NCBI GenBank assembly: GCA_033558025.1 | Contig: JAUCEF010000013.1 | Span: 1,233,001-1,297,000, forward strand | Direction: 5' to 3' | DNA: 64,000 nucleotides | Origin: Phytophthora sp. 'mugwort' | Taxonomy: Eukaryota; Oomycota; Peronosporomycetes; Peronosporales; Peronosporaceae | Part shown: piece by piece, positions 10,676 to 22,000 of the stretch | How the letters are laid out: each line of letters begins with the position of its first letter | How positions within the stretch are numbered: position 1 is the first letter of the stretch | The notes under the pieces: generated by a model | What the model was told of the DNA's origin: nothing | Databases searched by the model: none | The model's input: the letters and a program-made list of their open reading frames with translations, nothing else | Position numbers and translations under genes: made by a program

Positions 10676-10817
10676 ATGACCCGTAAATTACAAGTACAGC
10701 CCGGGGATGGGGGACCTTCACTCTTCGAATTCCGCATCGGCGGCCAAGTTGCACAGCAGTTGTTGCTGCCCAACGTGACGTGGGGTTCATTGAGTGCGTG
10801 CTACCCCGCTCTGGATG
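10676..10817 (+). pseudogene. Orphan exon-like fragment
   Basis: An ATG opens 47 codons without a stop, with even, GC-rich codon use (EFRIGGQVAQQLLLPNV in the middle). The frame ends at a good donor, G|GTAAGC, at 10818. No matching downstream exon is visible before the hAT relic that begins about 140 bp later. It may be the first exon of a host gene cut off by the transposon, or part of the element. Not recognised. Confidence 0.3.
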
Positions 10818-10959
10818 GTAAGCACTCCATAAGAGTAGCCTGAAAACTTACCGCGATCTATTTTATCCTGCGATTGAAGAGATTTAATGGGTCTGCCGGC
10901 TCACAAGACTTGAGTTCCGCGACAGCGTGGAGTCCGGAGCAAAAAACTGGGCGGGATCT

Positions 10960-12780
10960 CTACTGTGGTATTACTTTATGGTGACAAGGAAAGCGGACGG
11001 CGTCACGAAGAAGCTGCCCGACGTCCGGTAGAAGACGGAAGTATTTACGAGACGCGCAGCCGTCACGCGGGTTGATCAAGCATGTCCTCTGCTGCCGAAA
11101 CATATCAAATGAAGAGAAGCTGGAGTGGGCTTCTGGTGCCAAACAAGCTGACGAGGGTCAACAACAAAACAAGAGAATGAGAATGAACCCTCCTGGGGAG
11201 TTCGTGAGCTTGTGAGTAGTGATGTGGATGATGATGATGAGAATGGCGAAAATGATATTTTTCCATACGTCTCGCTGGATCATCCGGCAAATATGTCGAA
11301 GAAGAGTACCAGCGTGTGATCGCAAGGGCATTTTACGCTGCTGGATGGTCGTTTCAGAGTGTAGGCAGGAAAGAGGTTCAAGACATGCTTCGGTTCTTGC
11401 CAAGGATGTCAAACTTCCACACCGACACAATCTAGCTGGCTCCCACCTTGACCGTGAACACTTTAAGCTCCGAATTAAGATAGTCAAGTTCATCCGAGAC
11501 AATATTCCGTACATCGTCATTATTACGGATGGATGGACCAATCCGAAGCACCAATCCTTCATCAATATCGTTTTGACTGGGCCGAAAATGAGGCCTGTTT
11601 ATTGGTGCTCTTTTGAGCATGGTGAAGAGCAAAAGACAGGAGAATTTATGGCTGAATTGCTTGCAACGTTATTTTGGATTTGAAGGAAGCTTTGGGGGAT
11701 GATCGCGTATGTGGAGTTGTGACTGACAACGCTCCCAATATGCTCCGCGCTTCAGAGATACTTGAAGCTTCTCGAGAAGGCTATTTCGCTACTGGCTGTG
11801 CAGCTTATATTATATGAATCTCATCCTCAAGGATATTTTCAAATTAGCGAAATTGCTCAAGTCCTGACTAAGCCTCACGCCATTTCTGACTTTGTGCGAA
11901 CTTATTCTGCTGCATTCTCACGGTTTAAGACTACGCAAATGGGGTCTAAGGAAACACGCCAGCGCGTCGTAAAGTTGGCCTGCCCTACCCGATGGTTTAG
12001 CAGTCAAAATTGTGTCCAGATTGTGATGAATAACAAGGCCGTTATTTACGCCGTGTTTTCGGATTCTACTTTCATGGCGCGCTTCAACAAGAGCGCTAAT
12101 TTTGCAACGGTTTTGGTGTACGTGAGCGATGAAGAGTTTTGGCGAACGAGAAAGATGCATTGAAGCTTCTAAAACCTGTGCACGAGTGTCTTGCGATATT
12201 TGAGAGCGACGAATGTAGTTTTTCGCTCCTCTATGAGAAGTTTCAGCGGCTGCTGAATCATCCTGCATATGCGCCATCAGGTTTTGGTAACAAGCAGACT
12301 ATACGAAAATCAATTACCTCTCGTTGGAATGAGATGCACTCAATTCCTATGGAGATCGCATATCTTCTTGACCACACAAGAAATCGGAATACTTTTACTG
12401 CTGCGGAAGAAGAAGCTACTAAACTACAGGTCTACGATGCAGTTCGACGCATGAAGAACTCATCTATGCAACTTGCATTTTTGCATCATGAGCTCGCTGA
12501 CTTCATCACGTTCGTTGCAGATTGGTCACTGGAAATGCGGAGGAGCAATCTCAGTATGCTCCGTTTGAGTGGTGGGGTATGCAACACCGACAATTTCCGC
12601 TTCTAAGACCGATCACCCGAAGCGTTTTTTCGATCCCATCTTCGCCGGCAGCCAGTGAGCGATCGTGGAGTGCACATGGATATGTGCACTCAGACCGACG
12701 CAACAGGATGGAACACGAACACGTCGACAAGTCCCTCTTTACGTACAGCAACACTGGTAATCTTCGAGCTGCATGAAATC
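10960..12780 (+). pseudogene. hAT-family transposase relic 1
   Basis: The transposase is spread over several frames with stops, so it is dead. In order I see a BED-type finger remnant near 11060-11110, then the DUF659-like core (YIVIITDGWTNPKH at about 11510-11550, with the family's DGWT), then the VVTDNAPNM block at 11717-11743. The long middle helical part follows (CPTRW at about 11980). The C-terminal hAT dimerisation region comes last, with PSSPAASERSWSAHGYVHS around 12640-12700. At least three frameshifts separate these blocks. The region matches autonomous hAT elements in length (about 1.8 kb). Target-site duplications and terminal repeats were not located with confidence. Confidence 0.8.
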
Positions 12781-12959
12781 ATTGGTAGCGTCCCCGCAGA
12801 TCAGCCTGATGATGCAGCGACTTCCTGTTCTACCAGCAGTTATGAATCCGACGGAGAAGAGAAGAACGATTCAAACAGTGATCTTGAAATATTTCAAGCA
12901 TGGAGGAGCCGTGTGGACGACGGCTACGAGGTCGCGTCTTAACAGTATATGACCTGAAG

Positions 12960-14767
12960 AGGGCCAGCCCAAGCGATATCCATGTCAAAGGGCTCCCCCA
13001 ATTACTTCGCGGCCACATCGACTGAATATCGTACACAGTCAAACGTCTAATACCCGAGTTAGTAAACCTCGTCAATTGCGCCTACTGTTGATGGATAGGT
13101 AGTTGAGGTTCATTTCTTTATGTAGTCCAGCTTTTTCATTCAATGCGTTCTTTCGTAAATACTTAGGGGATCATCGCGGAGCCTTGTCCTTCTTGTGCAT
13201 TATGCTGTATTATGTTTATTATGCACGAAACAATGGTTTATAATGCGCTCAAAACAGTGCACGTAACATCACTATTGCGACCTGTTTCAACCGTTTAGGG
13301 CCGTAACAATTATACGTACGCATTATAATTAGCGATCCTGAAACCCCCAGCTAAAATCGCTAAATAAAAATAGGTGAAGAATTACGACAAAAAACCAAAA
13401 AAATTTGACTCCAAACATCAAGCTACCTTCTTCTACGTGATTGGCTCCGAAACATGCGTTTGGCTGTGCTTTTGGTATAAAACCGATGACAAATAATTAA
13501 TTTATTGCAAAAATTATGAAGTGGCCATAGTAAGGTTGTAATAATCATGTGGTCACAGTTGTTTGATTTCCAGGACTACACCACGCGGAAAACGTAGAAT
13601 TTACTCTACTATGATAGCCTTTGACGCGCGCGGTGCCTGGGATGGATACGTGATATTGGTTGTTCGGTTGCGGTGCAAACGGCACTGTAATTGCTATTAA
13701 CCACGTCCCAGATCGGCAGAGAGGACAAACGTCGAACGGATCAAGTACGGATCGGCACTAATTAATAAACCATGTGGGATATGGGTGCTGCGAGTTAGAT
13801 CTCATCGATCATCGTTCGTATTCATGAACAGATCGCTTTATCTACATTTTTCCTTACCAGGATACCATGATTTGTATGACACTGTATCTCAAGTCCTTCC
13901 AAGATGTAGCTATGCTATCATGACGAGTACGTAGACACCAAGAAAATAGTTCCGCGTACAAATGGATTACTGCTCGCTAGAATGAATTAAGACCCGCGTA
14001 ATCTATGAATAATATATAATAGGTCAGGGATCATCCATTACATATACAAAACCGGGCAGTAAAGTTGTACATGTACTACGAATCGTATACGATGGCAAGA
14101 TGGCCCACAATAGAAACATACAAAACCAAACCGGGTAGGCCTACGCCTGCCACGGATTTTGGGTGCCGGAAGGGGGACATCTGCCCTCATGGACAAGGAG
14201 GTTTTACGCGTCATACACTCGTCGGGTTATCTATCATATCCACTATTCGAACCTACGCAGGTGTTCCCCCTCCTATGAGTTCGTTCCAATTATCTCGGCC
14301 CGACGCGCATTGGCAAATGCATATAGAGACCGGGAGCCCGTTAAATTCGGTAATCTATTATCCGATATTTATTGCATTCGGCATTCATAATAAACCGAAT
14401 TTAAGAAAAGCTTACGGTACACGCGGATCTGGACGTAATACTCTGTTGTAATGCGGAAGTAATCGAAACCCTAAACGGGAAGTGACCGTAGTTACCACAC
14501 GTATGCCCTGCTGTTTGCACTGTATATTGCAAAAAAGATGATGGAGATTGGTTACAGTACATGGATCGCGCGTAATTACACATCTGTACCATCCTTCCTC
14601 GAATCATAGAGATTTTCCCATTCCCGTACGGAATTGACGCACATCTACATTGGTACACGTCATCACGGCAGTATATATTCTTGCTTGAGAAATGACAGTC
14701 ACCGTTCATTCATCGATTTCCGGCATTCTAACTACGGTTAGTCGCAGAACAGACGACGACGGCCACT
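12960..14767. other. Intergenic, AT-rich, no gene seen
   Basis: About 1.8 kb with short frames only. Part next to the hAT relic (13221-13258) repeats two motifs found before it. The longest frame, at 14065, has no recognisable domain and an irregular composition, so I leave it out. Confidence 0.5.
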
Positions 14768-14935
14768 ATGATGCACACAATCCAAGTCGTCGAAGACGAA
14801 TGGACCAAAAAGGAAGGCCCGGTTCAAGACAAAAATGACAACATGATAGACCTCAACGCGAAGCCCGAGGAAGGGTTCCCACGATGCGACCGACTGAACG
14901 TCCGCTGTCCCCGGTGGCGAAAATCTTGTTTCTAG
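14768..14935 (+). other. Overlapping upstream ORF, possible frameshifted N terminus of the acyltransferase
   Basis: Fifty-five codons open at ATG ATG and end at TAG 14933-14935, overlapping the start of the acyltransferase frame by about 50 bases in another frame. The first 38 residues are hydrophilic and acidic (EDEWTKKEGPV, NDNMIDLNAKPEEG), as expected of a cytoplasmic tail in front of a membrane enzyme. It could be a real upstream ORF, or the true N terminus separated by an indel. Confidence 0.35.
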
Positions 14936-16104
14936 ATGGTATACGTGGTGCTGCTGTTGTATTCGTGGTGACTCAACACTCCGGATACATGCACGACATC
15001 TTCATGGGGGCTGTCGGCGTGGACGCATTTTTCGTGCTGTCTTCGTTCCTGTTGACTATGATTTTCATGAAGAAAAGCATCAAGCTGATCGCTGAGGCCG
15101 CTTCATACCGGAAATGGAGCTACGCGTTGATCGACTATTTCGTGAAACGATTTCTTCGAGTGTACCCGCTGTTCATGCTGTTGTCAGTTGCGCTGTGGCT
15201 GATGCCATTCGAATACAAGAACCAATATTATTTGGTGAAGAAACCTGAGGATTTTAATCTGTTCCAGACCCTCACGTTTCATCCAGAACATCGACACTAT
15301 CTACTCTGGACTCTACCTCTAGAGATATCGTACTACTTCATTCTACCTGCGTTTGTCCTCGCTGTGCTCAAGACCGGGCGCTTTTGGTGGATGTCGTTCA
15401 TCCCGCTGTACGTCTGGGTCATTCACGAAGGCTTGTATACGACTCGAAACAACTTCTACCGTCAGCCTCTGAGCGTGCATCTACCAACGTTTGTTGCGGG
15501 CTCCATGGCTGCTGTTATTTTTGTGAGATTGGACTCGGGGATCAAGGCCACCGGCTTCAGGTTTTGTACTCCTCATATCATTGGACTTCGGATTGTCGAG
15601 GCAATCTTGATTGCAGCGTATCTCAGCGTAGTTTTCCGTGGCTTGTTTTTCAACTGGCTCAACATGCCTCTACCGCCCAACACTCGATACATCATGCCGT
15701 TCACGAGTGTAAAGTTGTCACTGTTGATCGTAATCGAGATGGTTCAGCCTTCCACGGTGTCCGAAATCTTCGAGTGGGTGGTGCTTCGCTACCTGGGCAA
15801 GATCAGCTTCTCTGTCTATCTACTGCACGTGTTCGTGATCTTCACCAGACCCATTAAGTACCAGGTCAACTACTACGACAGGACCTTCTCCATTTTCGCT
15901 CTTGTTATTATGTTAGCGACAGTGTCGTATCACTTGGTGGAGTACCCGTCGCAGTTGCTTGCACAGCGCATTTCACGCAAATTAGCAAGCCTTGCTGCTC
16001 CCAGGGAACACGAAAAGATTCCGGATCAAAGTGACACGGACTCAGAAGAAGGAGACTCAGTCAAGCCGTCTGCGGGACTGCTGCGGGCACCAGCGTCGTC
16101 ATGA
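14884..16104 (+). CDS. Acyltransferase-3 family integral membrane protein
   Basis: 406 residues from the ATG at 14884. The N-terminal block is diagnostic of the acyltransferase-3/OafA group: LDGIRGAAVVFVVTQHSG, where the His is the family's conserved residue, followed by GVDAFFVLSSFLLT (the GV-FFvLSGF motif with Ser in place of Gly). About nine to ten hydrophobic helices follow, and then a charged, acidic C-terminal tail of about 50 residues. Members move acetyl or longer acyl groups onto sugars or lipids at membranes. The substrate here is unknown. No intron is seen. An upstream overlapping ORF may carry extra N-terminal residues. Confidence 0.85.
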   Translation: MRPTERPLSPVAKILFLDGIRGAAVVFVVTQHSGYMHDIFMGAVGVDAFFVLSSFLLTMIFMKKSIKLIAEAASYRKWSYALIDYFVKRFLRVYPLFMLLSVALWLMPFEYKNQYYLVKKPEDFNLFQTLTFHPEHRHYLLWTLPLEISYYFILPAFVLAVLKTGRFWWMSFIPLYVWVIHEGLYTTRNNFYRQPLSVHLPTFVAGSMAAVIFVRLDSGIKATGFRFCTPHIIGLRIVEAILIAAYLSVVFRGLFFNWLNMPLPPNTRYIMPFTSVKLSLLIVIEMVQPSTVSEIFEWVVLRYLGKISFSVYLLHVFVIFTRPIKYQVNYYDRTFSIFALVIMLATVSYHLVEYPSQLLAQRISRKLASLAAPREHEKIPDQSDTDSEEGDSVKPSAGLLRAPASS

Positions 16105-16595
16105 GAAGCTACGCGAACATATCAGAAAGAAAGGAACTTCCAACTAAGAATCGTTGATAACTTGCCACTTTATAGCCCTGTACTGACTATTAGTCTAAAA
16201 ATACTTAAGAGCTCCGTACTCTTCCTACCCTCGCTGACCGCAGTTTGAAGTGTAGCATCGCCGCAATGGCGGCATGTCGACGCTGCATCCGTCTGAATGA
16301 ATTACCCGCGGAGTTGGAAAGCGAGATTGACGACATGAGGGCTGATAAGACGGACAAGGCTGCACACGGTGCCAATAAAATCAGCCCGGATCACTTGGCC
16401 TTGTCTTTTGCGTGCTCGGCAGCCGGTATCCCAACTCGCTGCACACTAATTCAATATGTCTCAGAAATTTTTCTCTGCATTCCCTTGACGTTGGCATCGT
16501 ATCCTTGAATTTGGCCTTATCATGTTCTGCTACCAAACGTATACCGCCGTATACACAACACAACACACCCATAAACAAACATCCAAGAGAGCTCC
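16105..16595. other. Intergenic, promoter side of the secreted-protein gene
   Basis: About 490 bases. Opposing short frames (16245-16508 plus, 16381-16578 minus) overlap each other and neither has a recognisable motif. The 5' region of the secreted-protein gene lies at its end, within a CA-rich leader (16555-16595). Confidence 0.45.
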
Positions 16596-17126
16596 ATGCT
16601 ACTACGCCTCCTGCTTGTCCTGGCCTCGCTGGCCGCCATCAGTAGCTCTACTGAGCTGCGCCACATGACTGAAGACTCCTCGTTCGAGTGGGTGCTGGAC
16701 CCACACGCCGCTGAGCGCTGCGCTAACGGGTCCGTTGGCTGCGCGAACCATGTGAAATATGGCTACACTGTGGTGCCCGTGAACGTGTCGATGGACGCCA
16801 AACTGATCATGCAGGTGGCCGAGCGGCCCGCGAGACTCTCGGCAGTTGTGAATCTGGAGACGTTCACCCAGCCTGGCTGCGTTATTAGCGGCTGTCACAC
16901 CGTCAAGTTACTGGGCGTGTTGCACCAGGAGGACTGCTTTAACCGGCAGATGAGGAAGGTCGCTGACCAGCCGGACGGGAAGAGCGTCAAGATCAACTTT
17001 GGCGGGATCTACTACGAGCACCTGCCAGCGGGCGAGCTCTACGTCAAGTTCGAGCGCAAGAACTACCTCACGGGGGAAGATACGTGCACATACGAGGTTC
17101 GAAGTGGCTACAAGAGGTGGTTCTAG
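16596..17126 (+). CDS. Small secreted protein with six cysteines
   Basis: 176 residues from an ATG after a CA-rich leader. Residues 1-18 form a clean signal peptide (basic-free start, LLRLLLVLASLAAISSS, small residues at the likely cut near 17-19). The mature part of about 157 residues has six Cys, enough for three disulfides, and two N-x-S sites. No transmembrane helix, RXLR or LFLAK motif is present. The fold is unknown to me. Secretion to the outside or cell wall is inferred from the signal peptide alone; a role at the host interface is possible but unsupported. The gene is intronless. Confidence 0.7.
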   Translation: MLLRLLLVLASLAAISSSTELRHMTEDSSFEWVLDPHAAERCANGSVGCANHVKYGYTVVPVNVSMDAKLIMQVAERPARLSAVVNLETFTQPGCVISGCHTVKLLGVLHQEDCFNRQMRKVADQPDGKSVKINFGGIYYEHLPAGELYVKFERKNYLTGEDTCTYEVRSGYKRWF

Positions 17127-19018
17127 AAGGACAACAGAAAATGGGTACATTTGCTACTTTGTACAATTTGCTGGCTTCAACGTTGTGGACCTACTTATAT
17201 GGCTTCATTTAGTATCTGTGTATCAACCTATTGCTGGCTTATTATCATTTACGTCTATCGAGATTAAGCAAGAGCAGAATTATGGAGAACGTCTCGGGAG
17301 CTGCAAGGGAAGCGAGGAATATATCGTCAAGGCTGCTGAGAGTCCACCTGAGCCCCATTGTCGTGGACTTCCACCTGCCAAGAAGAAAACGAAGCCTAAA
17401 AAGCGCACCTTAGATAATGGAGCATGCACCAGCTACATACAATTCCACCGTGAACTCGGACTACACCACGTTGTGGCCATTTGGAGGTGGTTACCACGGA
17501 GGCCACCATGGCAGTGGAGAGGGTCACGACTGCGGTGGGGAGGACAGATTATGGTGGAGGCTACGACGGAGGAGGAGGCTGTGATTAATATGAGTGATTG
17601 TTAGGAGTGCCCCATCTTTTGGTATCTGTAGTTGCTGATGCACGTAGACAGACTGAATCCAGTTTGGTGAATCCAAACGGCACAAAATCCGTATGGATAT
17701 TTTTATTTTATCTAATCCGTTTTGGTTTGGATAAAACTCAGGTCTCCTTTTCTTTTGAGTTTTTTGAATTTGTCGTATACTATTTTGAACTGGCAAAAGG
17801 TGTAATGTCTGATCCAGCTGCGACTTCATATCAGCACCACACTTCCCTGCCAAATTCGTCAGTATAGTGCATGAATTGCGCAACACTAGCAGCGTCCTTG
17901 AGCTTTAATCACGTGCAAGCTTTGATAACGAATTCCAGGTAAAGAAAGAGGTGCAAGATCTCGATATGTCCATACTCGGTAGAGCCCCACGAGTTAGGCT
18001 CGGCTAATGAATGGTGTCCGAGCACGACGTCGATAAATGCATTGAAGAAGTGCAACCTTTCACCATTTTCAGATTTCAAGCACCAATCGCTCGTTTGTTC
18101 AGTCGATCGACTGTCGCCGAATGGAAATATCTCGATGCAACCCCATTCGACGTGCCTTTGTCGATGACACTCAGAAAGCACGCTTGAGCAGCCATTTCGT
18201 CGGATCAAAGTGGCTGCTTGCTACTTAAATCATTGCCCACTCACTTTGCTTTGAAACTTGAAGATGTTCTCTAAGTGATCTTACCAGCTTCGTGTGCCTT
18301 ACGGACTAGGTCTCCTCAACACCATTTTTTGCGAACTGGGTGATCATTAGACATATAATGTATGACCTTTTCAGCAATGCTGAACACGGCTTCGGCAACT
18401 AAAACCTTTGTGTATTGTTCAACTTGATCCTCGTCACGTAGCTTTTCCGAAACAATATGCAGATTGATAACTTGATACGTGCAGTTGTGATGATTTCATG
18501 CATAGCATGATCATAAACAAAGCCATCGAACAAGCTCAAAATGTTGCTTTCGCCCTTATTTGATCACTTCAGCGAAGGAAAACCTCGAGAAATCGCTTAT
18601 GCATCAGCAACAGCCCTCACTGTTTCTTTTCTAAATACATACATTGTCATTCGACTTTTACTTCGAAGTAATGCAGCAAAAAGATCGAGAAAAAAATCCT
18701 ACAATGTGCGCATCAAGTCATTCACGCATTCGTTTCTGTGTTCTTGGATTTTTAACATGCACTTGATATAAGCATCCCCTGCGGGGTGGATCGTTAAAAA
18801 TTGCAGCTCCGTCTAGTGACAATCCAGATCGCGGGATGTCCAAAAGCTCGCAGCACTCAAAAATTGCTGCAATGCTGGATTAACCAGCACTCGATCTGCG
18901 GTAAGCATTATGATCGTCTTCGCCATGCGTCCCGTACTTGGGGTTTGCATTGACCTCGAGCTGTCTCTCGGACAAAGCGGTCATCATTTCTTTCATCACG
19001 GTGTCATCCCCATTTATC
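17127..19018. other. Intergenic with decayed gene pieces
   Basis: About 1.9 kb. Around 17490-17590, changing frames give Gly/His-rich runs (GGYHGGHHGSGEGHDCGG and YGGGYDGGGGCD), which look like the tail of a broken Gly-rich secreted-protein gene. Minus-strand frames at 17909-18208 hold a protein-like stretch without known motifs. Nothing else is recognisable. Confidence 0.4.
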
Positions 19019-22000
19019 CTACAAGTGGTAATCAATTCCCGTGTACTCCTCCGTGTCTTGACCAACGGATTGAGAGTTCTCCGTACTACGCTGTCGCAAA
19101 TTTGAAGACGAGCGGCTGTTGGCATAGTGCGAGTCCATGGGGTTAATTGCTACGAGCTCCGAGGAAGCCAGTGATCGGATGGACTGAATGTTGAATTGCT
19201 GGTCCACTTGCTGGGTGTCCACATCCATGTGCGAGTTCTGCTGTGTAAACAGATCCAGGTCGGCATTGTCGCCGCCCACGAGGTCTTCTACGCCCAAGAT
19301 ATCTGCCATCTTGAGCTGGAAACGTGCTTGATACAGCTTCGGTGGGATAGCAGACAGTCCGTCGCCATCGACGCCTTTAAACGCAATCTTAACGAATCGC
19401 TCCATTCGTTTCTGATATGTCCAAGTCTGCAAAATATCAATGACACCAAGATGATAGTAAGCGGGACCCACCACTGTGTTGGCCATGCGCATGCCTGAGC
19501 GTGGAAGACGTCGTCCAGATGAAGATGTGTTACTTTCCGTGCGTCCATTGCGACTCTTTGAATACTCACGAGGCTTCGAAGCTTTTCGCTGCATCACTGG
19601 TCCACTCAACGCCGATCGGGCGTTGTAAGATCCCACGTTCGAAGACACACTGGCATGATGTCGAGACTTCGACGACGGAGCCTGTACTGGAGGCGGACCT
19701 TTCGATCTCGCAAGATTCTGCGCCCCACCGCTGCGCGGGTCCATCATCGAGTTCTCCGTGAAAGGATTGTATACAGAGGACCGCTGCAGGTTGTTTCCAG
19801 GCTTGGTGCCTTGTATGATAGGCTGTATCGGCGTATTGGTCGCCTCCGTCTCGTCGTCCGTGCTGCTGCCCTCATCCACCACATACTCGACTTCATTGAT
19901 GCCCATAAGCAGCGAATAATCCATAATACCAAACGAGCACAGAAGTTGTGTATCAGCACAAAGCTGCTGGTACAGTTCCAGCGCCACATTGCGGTCCAGA
20001 TTAAGTTTCTGCGTCAGGTCCGAGTCCTTAAGCACCACATTGGGTTCATGACCGCCCAGTCGAACTGTGCAGCTGGCATTTTCTGGAGCCGAGTTCTGGT
20101 ACGTATACTTGCGGTTGCAATGACGACACGTCACCTTCTTGCCACGCTTCGGCAGGTCCCCATGACGGTTTACCCAGGATCCTTTAATATCGTACCGAGA
20201 GTGGATCACCTGGTCCGTATCGAAAAGATTCGCCATGACAACGAATGAAAACTGTTTCCCATACAACTCGAGGCAATGACAGCCATAGAATCGCAGCAAC
20301 AACGAGCGAGGATTATTGCATAAATAGTCAGCATAATCCTGTGCGATACTGCGCAGGAACGAGCACTCTTCCTTGCTTGTACTCTTCACGATAAGAGACC
20401 CATCAGCCGAGAAAAACATAAACGCTCCACTAGCACCTTCACTCAAACGTTCCTTCGCTGTAGCGGAAAGTGCTTGCAAGTACGCTTCATTGTTGACACC
20501 AAATCGTTCGCGAATCTTTTTGAATGCATGAGGTTCATAATCGTGAAATGTCTTGGTACGTGGTGTGTTCTTGGCAATACGCATATTTTCATCAAACGCT
20601 CCTGCACCGTTGGTTCCTTCACGTTCCACATCGTTCGCTTGTTGTTGACGATATGCTGCATAAGCTGCCGACGGGTTTGCAGCATTGCCACTGTCACTAA
20701 CTGGAACCGCTGTGAATGCCGCAGTAGTCGTGACATTTGTGGCTTTTGTCTGAGGCAACAAAGCCAAGTGCTGGATACGTTGCGATGCTGGAAGACGCTC
20801 GGCCGCCTGCACAGCCTGAATAATACCTGACGTTGTATAAAACAGTACTTCTCGACGCAGCGCTGCGTTCACCTGCGGGTTCAGATCCACATCAATCTCA
20901 CCCGCGTTCTCTCCAAGACAACGCGTAAAATGCGCGACATGGAAATCATTCAGTGCGAACCAGATGACCAGATCGAGATATCCTTTGCCAGCAATGAGGA
21001 AGTTGAGTAACTCGCTGGATTTGTCGGGTTTCGCGCGATCTCGGGATAAGAACTTGATGTACACAATAACAACGATAATCCAGTAGAAAGTCACGGCAAA
21101 TACGTTGAATCTGGCACGGTTAATGCTTTGTACTCGCACAGCGTACGTCTCGGGCATACCCTCGCTCAGTCTTTTCCAGGCCCAGATCCAGACTGCAATA
21201 CCAAAGATGATAAACATCCCCATCCAGACGTAAAAGAACAACCAGCTGATGATATTGGCGTTCACGGCCTTGTAGTCACTTGTGAAATTGTCCGTCACCT
21301 CGTACCCCAGTGGACAGTCTGCCATCTTGTCAGCCTGTAAATTCTTAAGCGCGTTCGTCCAACAAACGCCCAAATCGGAATATCCTGCCCAATCGTCCGT
21401 ATTCATAAGTAAGAGGCCGAGAATCAATGGCACAAGCCATGAACCTAAGTGGAACATCCTCGTGTTCCTCTTAAAGTCTGTGAACGGGTTCGTGAGACTC
21501 ATGAGCAGATTCGCCGTCATACAGAAGAACCAGCACTCGGATGCCAGTAATGTGAACTCAAAGAGACCGGCAAAGACCTCACACGTGGAACTCGCGCCTC
21601 TATCTGTACTACAGCCACACTGGAGGTTTGTGCTGCTACAGAGCGGCACACAGTCGAAGAAGAGACAGCGTACGAACTGTTGCGCCATGAGTTGCAACAC
21701 GAAGACGGCGTCGGCGATAGTACGCCAAAAAACGAGCGGATTCGGATGCTGACGGTAGCTGGGCACACTCGCGTACGAGAGGATGACGAAGAAGACGGAG
21801 AAGATGGAGAGCACACCGCCCCAGATGAGTCCTGGACTCAGGTTGTCATACGAACTGGCCATGGCCAATACGAGCGCCAATACAAAGGCAAAGAACATGA
21901 CGAGCTGGAACCAGCGCGTGGTGGACTGTAGACACGTGTGGAGCGCAGCTGGTGGTGGACGTTCGTGTAGCTCATTCTCCTGCAACATGTTTACGTCTGG

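Noticed and set aside
14065..14709. Plus frame of 128 and minus frame of 102 codons in AT-rich intergenic DNA
   Set aside because: Irregular composition, no domain, no nearby splice signals that extend them.
16245..16578. Two opposing short frames near the secreted-protein gene
   Set aside because: They overlap each other, have no motif and sit in the presumed promoter.
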